NCBI GenBank assembly: GCA_937136425.1
Contig: CAKZON010000062.1
Location: 1-52,045 of the forward strand
Length of the DNA: 52,045 nt
Reading direction: 5' to 3'
Origin: an uncultured Crocinitomix sp.
GTDB lineage: Bacteria > Bacteroidota > Bacteroidia > Flavobacteriales_D > Crocinitomicaceae
In this document: one piece after another, positions 45,352 through 52,045 of the stretch
Numbering within the stretch: position 1 is the stretch's first letter
Layout: each line of letters begins with the position of its first letter
Program-made: the position numbers and the translations under genes
The notes under the pieces: generated by a model
What the model saw: the letters and a program-made list of their open reading frames with translations, nothing else
The model's database searches: none
Told to the model about the DNA's origin: nothing

Positions 45352-45720
45352 TTATGTTAAAATGAGTTTAAACCACATACAGTCCGGACTATAATCCCAT
45401 GCAATGGTAAAAGGTGCTGCTGGCATAGATGATCCACAACCAGGTAAACAAGGGCTGTAAATCACATATTCTGTTGCACCATAAATAACTCCCACTCTAA
45501 ACAAGCCTAATGGCACTGCAAAATTCACCGTTTGATCATCACCAATTAAAAGATCAAAATCCACATCATCAGATGCGCTAGGTACGCAAGGCGAAGATGT
45601 AAATTGAACACCAACATGTAAATCAACACCCGTATTGTTTTTAATATTAATCCCCCCAGTTTGGGCATGAGATAATAATGTTGCAGTTAATAATGCAACA
45701 ACTGCGAATAACTTTTTCAT
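45352..45720 (-). CDS. small secreted protein, unknown function
   Basis: A 122-residue protein with signal peptide (MKKLFAVVALLTATLLSHAQ). The mature domain is about 100 residues, beta-rich (GGINIKNNTGVDLHVGVQF, VNFAVPLGLFRVGVIYG) with four cysteines (in SSPCVPS, SPCLPGC and SPDCMW), probably two disulfides. It has its own terminator and is divergent from truC. Not recognised. Confidence 0.65.
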   Translation of the reverse strand: MKKLFAVVALLTATLLSHAQTGGINIKNNTGVDLHVGVQFTSSPCVPSASDDVDFDLLIGDDQTVNFAVPLGLFRVGVIYGATEYVIYSPCLPGCGSSMPAAPFTIAWDYSPDCMWFKLILT

Positions 45721-45776
45721 AATAATTAAGTTTTAGTTTCCTTAAATATATCAACTTTTTTTGAATAAAATTGAGC

Positions 45777-45784
45777 TACCTTTG
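45777..45784 (+). promoter_or_regulatory. -7 promoter box of truC (TACCTTTG)
   Basis: An exact TAnnTTTG box ending seven bases before the ATG at 45791, so the transcript would start at or next to the start codon (leaderless or nearly so). A TTG at 45761 lies upstream of the box and is not the real start. Confidence 0.65.
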
Positions 45785-45790
45785 CAGCGG

Positions 45791-46522
45791 ATGCAGATTG
45801 AAGTTTTATTTGAAGACGACCATTTAATAGTGGTAAATAAACCCAACAATATATTGGTGCATGCCTCCTATTATGCTCGAAATATTAAAGATCCATCCTT
45901 AATCGCTCGTTTAAAAACTTCAATCGACACAAAACTCTATCCTGTTCACCGGCTTGATTATAAAACCTCAGGCGTTATTATATTGGCCAAATCATCAGCA
46001 ATAGCAGCTGCATTACAAAAGCAATTCGAAACAAATAGTATCAAAAAAAGGTATTTTGCTCTTGTCCGAGGATTCTCAAATGAATCTGGTGTAGTTGATA
46101 CTCCAGTTAAGAATCCAGAAACGGGCATTTATAAAGAGGCTAAAACGACCTATAATTCACTATTGTTTACAGAGGTCGATATTCCTGTGAAACCATATCC
46201 GAAAAGTAGATACACTTGGGTTGAATTACTTCCGCACACAGGACGAATGCATCAACTACGAAAGCATATGAACAAGATTAGTCACCCTATAGTTGGCGAT
46301 CATAAATATGGAAATCGACATCACAATAAAATGTTTGCAGAAAAACTAGGATTCAAAAACATGTTTTTGCATGCTGCAGATATCACGTTTACACACCCCG
46401 TAAGCAAAAAGGAACTTAAGATAGTAGCAGACATTCCAGAATTTTGGTTAGACGCTTTTATAGCCATTGACATTCCTTTACTTAACTTTACAGCAATTTC
46501 AAATAATAATCAAAATCACTAG
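45791..46522 (+). CDS. truC: tRNA pseudouridine(65) synthase, RluA family
   Basis: A 243-residue protein from the ATG at 45791. It isomerises uridine 65 of tRNA to pseudouridine. It matches the TruC layout closely: start QIEVLFEDDHLIVVNKPNN, the catalytic HRLDYKTSGVIIL with Asp56, the ALQKQFETNSIKKRYFALVR segment, YTWVELLPHTGRMHQLRKHM and HPIVGDHKYGNRHHN. No S4 domain is present, as expected for TruC. Its last 35 bases overlap the end of the convergent GNAT gene. The name is based on remembered similarity to E. coli TruC. Confidence 0.9.
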   Translation: MQIEVLFEDDHLIVVNKPNNILVHASYYARNIKDPSLIARLKTSIDTKLYPVHRLDYKTSGVIILAKSSAIAAALQKQFETNSIKKRYFALVRGFSNESGVVDTPVKNPETGIYKEAKTTYNSLLFTEVDIPVKPYPKSRYTWVELLPHTGRMHQLRKHMNKISHPIVGDHKYGNRHHNKMFAEKLGFKNMFLHAADITFTHPVSKKELKIVADIPEFWLDAFIAIDIPLLNFTAISNNNQNH

Positions 46523-47015
46523 GACGAATAAGATTTTTAGCTTTTACAGGTTTTATTTCTGCAAAATTTTGAGAATGAGTATAAACGTACCCCATTCGTT
46601 GATACCAATCACTTATTTGTTTTTTAAACGGAACTTCAATTCCTTTTGGACGTAAAATTTCAAGCTGAATTTCTGTTGCACCATTTGCTTTTGCATCCTG
46701 CTCTACCCGATTAACCAGTGCTCTTCCAATTCCTAAACCGCTTTTATTAAAATCTGCACATAATAAACTAAAACTATATGTGCCTTTTTTTCTTTCGTAA
46801 TAATGAACACCACCAACAACCTCGCTGTCAATATAGGCGATTAAAATCTCACCTTCTTCAATTAGTTCATTATATTCTTCAAATGTAATTCTTACATAAT
46901 TTTCACCCCAAACCTCTGTTTCAGTTAATGCATATGCTACACGTAAAAATTCATGCAGTTGTTTACGATCTTTGTCACTAACAGAAGGAGCGTTTGCAAG
47001 AATAATATCTATCAT
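46488..47015 (-). CDS. GNAT-family N-acetyltransferase
   Basis: A 175-residue acetyltransferase. The acetyl-CoA motif is GLGIGRALVNRVEQDAK (about residues 92-108), preceded by the EVVGGVHYYERKKGTYSFSL strand pair and followed by the ATEIQLEILRP and WYQRMGYVYTH segments typical of the fold. Substrate unknown. The 3' end overlaps truC by 35 bases on the opposite strand. A TATTTTTG box at 47020-47027 sits four bases before the ATG, which might give another nearly leaderless transcript. Confidence 0.9.
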   Translation of the reverse strand: MIDIILANAPSVSDKDRKQLHEFLRVAYALTETEVWGENYVRITFEEYNELIEEGEILIAYIDSEVVGGVHYYERKKGTYSFSLLCADFNKSGLGIGRALVNRVEQDAKANGATEIQLEILRPKGIEVPFKKQISDWYQRMGYVYTHSQNFAEIKPVKAKNLIRPSDFDYYLKLL

Positions 47016-47020
47016 AATTC

Positions 47021-47065
47021 AAAAATAAAAAAGTCCTAATTGAAGTTTGAACTTCAATTAGGACT
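47021..47065 (-). terminator. strong terminator of the TPR gene (minus strand)
   Basis: A perfect 15-bp stem AGTCCTAATTGAAGT / ACTTCAATTAGGACT with a four-base loop TTGA; on the minus strand it is followed by TTTTTTATTTTTG. Confidence 0.9.
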
Positions 47066-47101
47066 AATATCGTTAATAAATGGACTCAACTGCCCTGTTT
47101 A

Positions 47102-48316
47102 TTATCCTTTTAATTCTGTGATTTTAGCTTTTGTAGCCTTAAACTCATCTACCATACCAGCTTTACCGTAAGCTGATTTTAGAGCTTCTAAGATTTGAAT
47201 ATCCTTAGGCTCTTCTTTAGATGCGTTTTCTAAATAGCCAACAGACTTTTTAAAGTGATCTTTTGATTCCTTTATTTTAGCATCATATTTAGCGTTGTAT
47301 TGCGGATCATTAAAATCATACGTATTAGCTTCGTTGTTTGCATCAGCTCCTTTATTGAAGTAGAATACACCTAAAGAATACTTAGCATTTGTGTGACCTG
47401 GTTCAAGAGCTAAAGTTTTATTGTATGCTGATTCTGCATCCTCCATACGTCCCATACTCTCATAAATGATTCCTGAATTATACACTAAAGCAGTGTTGTC
47501 TGGAGCCAATTTAACAGCAGCAGTCAATAATTTTTCCGCCTCAGCATTGTTGTCTTCATCAATGTAAAAGTTAATGCTTTGAATCAAAACATCTAAATTT
47601 TCAGGATACTTAGCTACTGCAGCAGTTAATTCTTTTTCAAGCTCATCCTTTTTACCTTGATTTTTCATAGCATCAGCTAAAAAAGTTACACTTTCACCAG
47701 CGTTGTAATCAAGCTCAATACATTTTTTAAATGACTTTTCAGCAACTTCGTACTCTTTTTCCATTAAGGCAGCTTGTCCACCAAAAAAGTAATACATTGA
47801 ATCTTCAACATCTAAAATGTCACCATATTCTGCTGCTCCTAACAATCCAGCCATTGCAATATCATACTTTTGCTCACCATAAGCAGTAATACCTTGGTTC
47901 GCTAATAATGATCTCCACATGTTAGCATAATCATTTACTTCGTCAACATATCGCTCTTTAGTATCAACTTCTTTTGATTTCTTTAAAGCTGCGAATCCTT
48001 CTTCAACTACTTTCTGCACATCCAAACCAGGAAAAGCGGTAGAATCCATTCCGTAAGCCATACCTACTCCAATGTTAATTTTACCAATGTACATTTGACG
48101 TTTAGCTTCGTCGTTTGATTTTGGCTCAACGTTAACCGCTTTATCAATATAAGCTTTAGCTTCAAGAATGTTTTTTACAGCATTCTCAGCGTCTTTTGCT
48201 CCAAGATTAGCTTCATACTCTTTATATGCTAATGCAGCATTTGTAATGTGGTTTTTTTGGCTAAATCCAACAGAAGCAACAAAAGCAAGAGTCAGTGTTA
48301 ATACGATTTGTTTCAT
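47102..48316 (-). CDS. secreted tetratricopeptide-repeat protein
   Basis: A 404-residue protein from the ATG at 48316 (signal peptide KQIVLTLTLAFVASVGFSQ); an ATG six codons further upstream is less likely. The mature part is TPR helices, for example YDIAMAGLLGAAEYGDI, EYEVAEKSFKKCIELDY and GRMEDAESAYNKTLALEPGH. It probably acts as a periplasmic scaffold. It has its own promoter and a strong terminator. The function is not clear from sequence. Confidence 0.85.
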   Translation of the reverse strand: MKQIVLTLTLAFVASVGFSQKNHITNAALAYKEYEANLGAKDAENAVKNILEAKAYIDKAVNVEPKSNDEAKRQMYIGKINIGVGMAYGMDSTAFPGLDVQKVVEEGFAALKKSKEVDTKERYVDEVNDYANMWRSLLANQGITAYGEQKYDIAMAGLLGAAEYGDILDVEDSMYYFFGGQAALMEKEYEVAEKSFKKCIELDYNAGESVTFLADAMKNQGKKDELEKELTAAVAKYPENLDVLIQSINFYIDEDNNAEAEKLLTAAVKLAPDNTALVYNSGIIYESMGRMEDAESAYNKTLALEPGHTNAKYSLGVFYFNKGADANNEANTYDFNDPQYNAKYDAKIKESKDHFKKSVGYLENASKEEPKDIQILEALKSAYGKAGMVDEFKATKAKITELKG

Positions 48317-48398
48317 TTTATTTTTGTTTATCATTTTTTAATAGATGCAGAATCAGTTTTGATTCCACACGACACAATCCAATATTTGTGCCATAGTG

Positions 48399-48429
48399 CA
48401 AAAATACTTAAAGACATTGAGATTTTCAA
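48399..48429 (-). promoter_or_regulatory. promoter of the TPR gene
   Basis: On the minus strand, TTG at 48429-48427, 20 bases, then an exact -7 box TATTTTTG at 48406-48399. Confidence 0.6.
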
Positions 48430-48520
48430 AGATCAGATAAGGTATTGAGTAAAAGTTGCCTTATTTTGCACTTTTCGTAATCAATTTTGATTAAACGGAG
48501 TTAATTTGTAATTTGATCAA

Positions 48521-49693
48521 ATGAAGTTTTTAGTATTTGCTGTTTCATTCGTCTTTGTTTCCTTAATATCTAGAGGGCAGGGTTTTGAACCAGGAGAAAG
48601 TTATTTAGATGAGAATTCATTTGTGGAATATTTACCCGGTAACTTACCTATAATAATTTCAGTTCCACATGGCGGATATTTAGAGCCTGACTCAATTCCG
48701 GATCGTGATTGTGAGGGATGTGTATACGTTCGAGACAGTTACACTCAAGAACTATCATTTGGTTTAAGAGAGGCTATTTATGATAAAACGGGCTGTTATC
48801 CGCATGTGATCATAAATTTGCTGCACAGAAAAAAGTTTGATGCGAATCGAGCAATTGAAACTGCGGCAGATGGAAATCCTGACGTAGAAAACTCTTGGCA
48901 AGCATATCAGGACTTTATAGATTCTGCCAAAACAGTTGCAGTTGAAGGTTATGGAAGAGCATTGTTTATTGATATGCATGGACATGGACATGATATTGAA
49001 CGAATTGAAGTGGGGTATTTGTTTACAAAGGCTGAATTACAATTAACAGACGAAGAGTTGAATACAGCTGATCTGATAAACGAGACAAGTATCAAGCAGT
49101 TAGTAAATGACAATATTGGAGAATTATCGTGCAGCGAATTGTTGCGCGGTAGCCAAAGCTTGGGAACTTTATTGCATGCGCAAGGTTTCCCTTCTGTTCC
49201 AAGTAATGCAATTCCAGCTCCTCTTGGAGATGAGCATTATTTCTCTGGCGGATACAACACTATTCAGCATGGATCAAAATATGGAGGTTTTGTTGATGCT
49301 ATTCAGTTAGAGTTTAATTCAGAAGTGAGGTGGGATGTAGATTTGAGGCTTGAATTAGCAGATAGCTTAGCCACAACTTTGATTCAATATATCAATTGGC
49401 ACTATAATGACCAGTTTGCCACCTTTTTTTGTTCATTACCTGAGCTTGACATTGAAAATATTGATGCGGATGAATTAGTTATCTATCCAAACCCCACAAC
49501 AGGTATCCTTATGTTGCCAAAAAACCTTATTGGAACATTAAGTATTTATAGTATGACAGGTGGAGTAGTTTTTTATAACCAGATTAACGGTGATTCAAAA
49601 TTAGACATAAGGCATCTGGAAAAAGGAACCTATTTTATCCGTTTTACAAACCTGGCTGGAGAATCAACAATTTGCAAAATTATAAAGCAATAA
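48521..49693 (+). CDS. N-formylglutamate amidohydrolase-like exported protein with T9SS tail
   Basis: A 390-residue protein with signal peptide (FLVFAVSFVFVSLISRGQ). Residues about 30-300 look like the N-formylglutamate amidohydrolase/FGase family: PIIISVPHGG at about 48-57, VINLLHRKKFDANR with the family DxNR-type motif, and LFIDMHGHGHD. These His and Asp residues would form the zinc site. The T9SS type A tail begins at ELVIYPNPTTGILM and ends in KIIKQ. FGase enzymes are usually cytosolic and act in histidine breakdown, so a secreted form more likely cleaves another amide. It is probably monocistronic. Confidence 0.8.
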   Translation: MKFLVFAVSFVFVSLISRGQGFEPGESYLDENSFVEYLPGNLPIIISVPHGGYLEPDSIPDRDCEGCVYVRDSYTQELSFGLREAIYDKTGCYPHVIINLLHRKKFDANRAIETAADGNPDVENSWQAYQDFIDSAKTVAVEGYGRALFIDMHGHGHDIERIEVGYLFTKAELQLTDEELNTADLINETSIKQLVNDNIGELSCSELLRGSQSLGTLLHAQGFPSVPSNAIPAPLGDEHYFSGGYNTIQHGSKYGGFVDAIQLEFNSEVRWDVDLRLELADSLATTLIQYINWHYNDQFATFFCSLPELDIENIDADELVIYPNPTTGILMLPKNLIGTLSIYSMTGGVVFYNQINGDSKLDIRHLEKGTYFIRFTNLAGESTICKIIKQ

Positions 49694-49695
49694 AA

Positions 49696-49729
49696 AAAGG
49701 CTGACTCTATTTGAATAGAATCAGCCTTT
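49696..49729. terminator. bidirectional terminator between convergent genes
   Basis: Stem AAAGGCTGACTCTA / TAGAATCAGCCTTT with one C-A mismatch and a short loop, flanked by A-rich and T-rich runs; it serves the amidohydrolase-like gene and gyrA. Confidence 0.8.
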
Positions 49730-49749
49730 ATAAAATTGTAATTAATTAT

Positions 49750-52045
49750 CTATTCTTCCTCAGAAGCTCCTGCTTCGTCAGTTCCCTCGGCTTCATTTGT
49801 TACATCAGTACCTTCAGCATTTTCAACAACAATTGGATTTCCTTCTTCATCTAACTCTACTTCATCTTCCTCATCTCTGTCTCGGTAAACTTTAGCAACT
49901 GCAGCAATTTCATCACCGCCTCGTAAACTAATCAACTTAACCCCTTGTGTAGCACGCCCCATTACTCTTAGCGCATCTACGTGCATTCTAATTGTAATTC
50001 CTTTTCGAGTAATGATCATTAAATCATCATCATCAGTAACGTTCTTCATTGAAATTAAAGAACCAGTTTTGTCTGTAACGTTAATGGTTTTAACACCTTT
50101 TCCGCCACGGTTGGTAATTCTATAGTCAGAAACAGAAGAACGTTTACCATATCCATTACTAGATACTACTAATACATTTGCCTCATCATTCTCAACAGCA
50201 ATCATTCCAACAACTTCGTCTTTATCATTCGCTAAAGTGATTCCACGAACACCTGATGCAGTACGCCCCATAAAACGAACTTTCTCTTCATTAAATCGGA
50301 TTGATTTACCAGACTTCAATGCCATCATGATTTCGTTGGTGCCATTTGTCAACTTTGCCTCTAAAAGCTCATCTCCTTCACGAATTCCAATGGCATTAAT
50401 ACCATTAGTACGTGGTCTTGAATAAGCCTCAAGTTTTGTTTTCTTAATAACACCTTTCTTAGTACACATTACGATATATTTATCTTCAATGTACTCAGGG
50501 TCTTTAATATCTTTTACATTAATAAATGCCTTAATCGAATCATCTTGTTCGATATTGATTAAGTTTTGTAATGCTCTACCTTTGGCTCCTTTGCTTCCTT
50601 CTGGAACTTCAAAAATTCGCATCCAGAAACATTTACCTTTTTCTGTAAAGATCAATAGCCAATTGTGATTTGTTGCCACAAATAAATGCTCTAAGAAATC
50701 CTTGTCTCTTGTTGCAGATCCTTTTGCTCCAACTCCACCTCTACTTTGTACACGATACTCATCTAATGACGTACGCTTAATGTAACCAGCATGAGAAATA
50801 GTAATAACAACCTCATTGTCTGGTATTAAGTCCTCAATACGCATTTCGTTAGCAGAGTATTCAATGATTGAACGGCGTTCATCACCATATTTATCTCTTA
50901 CATATTGCAACTCATCTTTAATGATTTGCATTCTACGATCTTCGTTTGCTAAAATATCTTTCAAGTCAGCAATGGTAATCATTAAAGCATCATATTCAGT
51001 TCTTAATTTGTCTTGCTCAAGTCCAGTTAATTGTCTCAATCGCATTTCTACAATTGCTCTGGCCTGAATGTCACTCAAATCAAAACGAGCAATTAACTTC
51101 TCTCTAGCTTCCTCTGGGCTTTTAGAACCACGAATCAATTTAATAACTTCATCAATATTATCAGATGCTATAATTAACCCTTCTAAGATATGTGCTCTTT
51201 CTTCCGCTTTTCTTAATTCAAATTGCGTACGACGAACAACAACCTCATGTCTGTGATCCACAAAATGAACGATCATATCCTTAAGGTTTAATACTTCAGG
51301 ACGACCTTTGACTAGCGCAATGTTGTTTACTGGGAATGAGCTCTGTAGTGCAGTATACTTAAATAACTTATTTAATACTACATTAGGAATTGCATCACGT
51401 TTTAATTCGTAAACAATTCGCATACCATTCCTATCAGATTCATCACGCAAATCTGACACTCCAGTAATTTTTTGATCATTTACCAAGTCAGCTGTCTTCT
51501 TAATCATGTCAGCTTTATTCACTTGGTAAGGAATTTCTGTGACAATAATAGCTTCTTTTCCTTCTCTAATCTCCTCAATAACAGCTTTAGCACGCATAAT
51601 TACACGACCACGACCAGTGCGGAAAGCATCTTTAACACCTTCGTATCCATAAATGATACCTCCTGTTGGAAAATCTGGAGCTTTAATAAACTCCATTAAA
51701 CCGTCAATATCAATATCTCTATTATCTATATAAGCAGTAATACCGTCAACACACTCCGTTAAGTTATGAGGAGGCATATTTGTAGCCATACCAACCGCAA
51801 TACCACTTGCTCCATTACATAAAAGGTTAGGTATTTTGGTAGGCAAAACAGTCGGCTCTGTCAAAGAGTCATCAAAGTTTAATGAAAAATCAACTGTTTC
51901 TTTGTCAAGGTCAGCCAATAATTCTTCTGCAATTTTTTGTAAACGTGACTCCGTATAACGCATTGCTGCTGGACTATCTCCATCAACCGATCCAAAGTTA
52001 CCTTGTCCATCAACCATTGGATAACGCAATGACCAAGGTTGCGCC
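49750..52045 (-). CDS. gyrA: DNA gyrase subunit A (5' truncated by the window edge)
   Basis: 765 codons of GyrA; the first about 90 residues lie beyond the window. The visible part starts [19 protein letters not shown], followed by the catalytic tyrosine in [10 protein letters not shown] (codon 51955-51957) that forms the DNA-enzyme bond. The winged-helix, tower and coiled-coil regions follow, and then the C-terminal DNA-wrapping beta-pinwheel with repeats such as [17 protein letters not shown] and the GyrA-box-like [10 protein letters not shown]. It ends in a very acidic 50-residue tail ([14 protein letters not shown]). The pinwheel with its box favours GyrA over ParC. It acts with GyrB to introduce negative supercoils. 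Confidence 0.95.
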   Translation of the reverse strand, partial: AQPWSLRYPMVDGQGNFGSVDGDSPAAMRYTESRLQKIAEELLADLDKETVDFSLNFDDSLTEPTVLPTKIPNLLCNGASGIAVGMATNMPPHNLTECVDGITAYIDNRDIDIDGLMEFIKAPDFPTGGIIYGYEGVKDAFRTGRGRVIMRAKAVIEEIREGKEAIIVTEIPYQVNKADMIKKTADLVNDQKITGVSDLRDESDRNGMRIVYELKRDAIPNVVLNKLFKYTALQSSFPVNNIALVKGRPEVLNLKDMIVHFVDHRHEVVVRRTQFELRKAEERAHILEGLIIASDNIDEVIKLIRGSKSPEEAREKLIARFDLSDIQARAIVEMRLRQLTGLEQDKLRTEYDALMITIADLKDILANEDRRMQIIKDELQYVRDKYGDERRSIIEYSANEMRIEDLIPDNEVVITISHAGYIKRTSLDEYRVQSRGGVGAKGSATRDKDFLEHLFVATNHNWLLIFTEKGKCFWMRIFEVPEGSKGAKGRALQNLINIEQDDSIKAFINVKDIKDPEYIEDKYIVMCTKKGVIKKTKLEAYSRPRTNGINAIGIREGDELLEAKLTNGTNEIMMALKSGKSIRFNEEKVRFMGRTASGVRGITLANDKDEVVGMIAVENDEANVLVVSSNGYGKRSSVSDYRITNRGGKGVKTINVTDKTGSLISMKNVTDDDDLMIITRKGITIRMHVDALRVMGRATQGVKLISLRGGDEIAAVAKVYRDRDEEDEVELDEEGNPIVVENAEGTDVTNEAEGTDEAGASEEE

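Noticed and set aside
50237..51699. Several plus-strand reading frames inside gyrA
   Set aside because: They are opposite-strand shadows of the gyrA coding sequence with no independent support.
1..52045. tRNA, rRNA and CRISPR arrays
   Set aside because: No cloverleaf, rRNA or regularly spaced repeat was found in the gene-free stretches read by eye.

Overview
The window is AT-rich DNA from a member of the Bacteroidota, most likely a marine or aquatic flavobacterium-like organism. Four things point there. Five secreted proteins end in a type A sorting tail of the type IX secretion system (T9SS). Many genes carry a TAnnTTTG -7 promoter box instead of a sigma70-type -10 box. There is a FecI/FecR/TonB-receptor cell-surface signalling cassette. 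The histidine kinases combine TPR repeats with a LytS-type kinase domain. No rRNA, tRNA, CRISPR array or intact insertion sequence was found. Function calls rest on motifs read by eye; no database search was run.

Layout. Positions 1-7.9 kb hold a truncated barrel-like protein, a MOSC protein, a membrane fatty acid desaturase, small lipoproteins and secreted proteins, a serine protease-nuclease fusion, and a MarR regulator with an adjacent nitroreductase that share an operator motif. Positions 8-17.5 kb hold an orphan TPR histidine kinase followed by lipoproteins, a TIMP-like small protein and two T9SS cargo proteins. Positions 17.5-28.2 kb look like an accessory island: a membrane-anchored NACHT NTPase, a convergent operon of a RadC-type JAMM protein with a membrane pentapeptide-repeat protein, and a 1242-residue membrane KAP/YobI-type NTPase. 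The spaces around the island carry a decayed dispersed repeat.

Positions 28.3-34.2 kb hold a small membrane protein, a prolyl oligopeptidase, a second orphan TPR histidine kinase and two small proteins. Positions 34.2-43.9 kb hold two divergent ECF sigma factors. The leftward one overlaps a membrane protein, probably its anti-sigma factor, that contains a gliding-motility-type (CHU_C-like) domain. The rightward one leads a FecI-FecR-FecA-like cassette, followed after a hairpin-rich leader by an FG-GAP/CUB T9SS protein. Positions 44.3-52 kb hold housekeeping genes (a DusC-like dihydrouridine synthase, TruC, a GNAT acetyltransferase, a TPR protein, an N-formylglutamate-amidohydrolase-like T9SS protein) and end inside gyrA.

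How the genes work together. The best supported units are marR with the nitroreductase (one operator upstream of each), the sigma/putative anti-sigma pair with an ATGA overlap, the FecI/FecR/TonB cassette with an ATGA overlap, and radC with the pentapeptide gene. The island NTPases are plausible anti-phage or conflict proteins by family, but that role is inferred. The most unusual items are the protease-nuclease fusion, the RadC domain with an Rpn-like C-terminal tail, the sigma-linked membrane protein with an internal CHU_C-like domain, and the attenuator-like leader before the FG-GAP/CUB gene.
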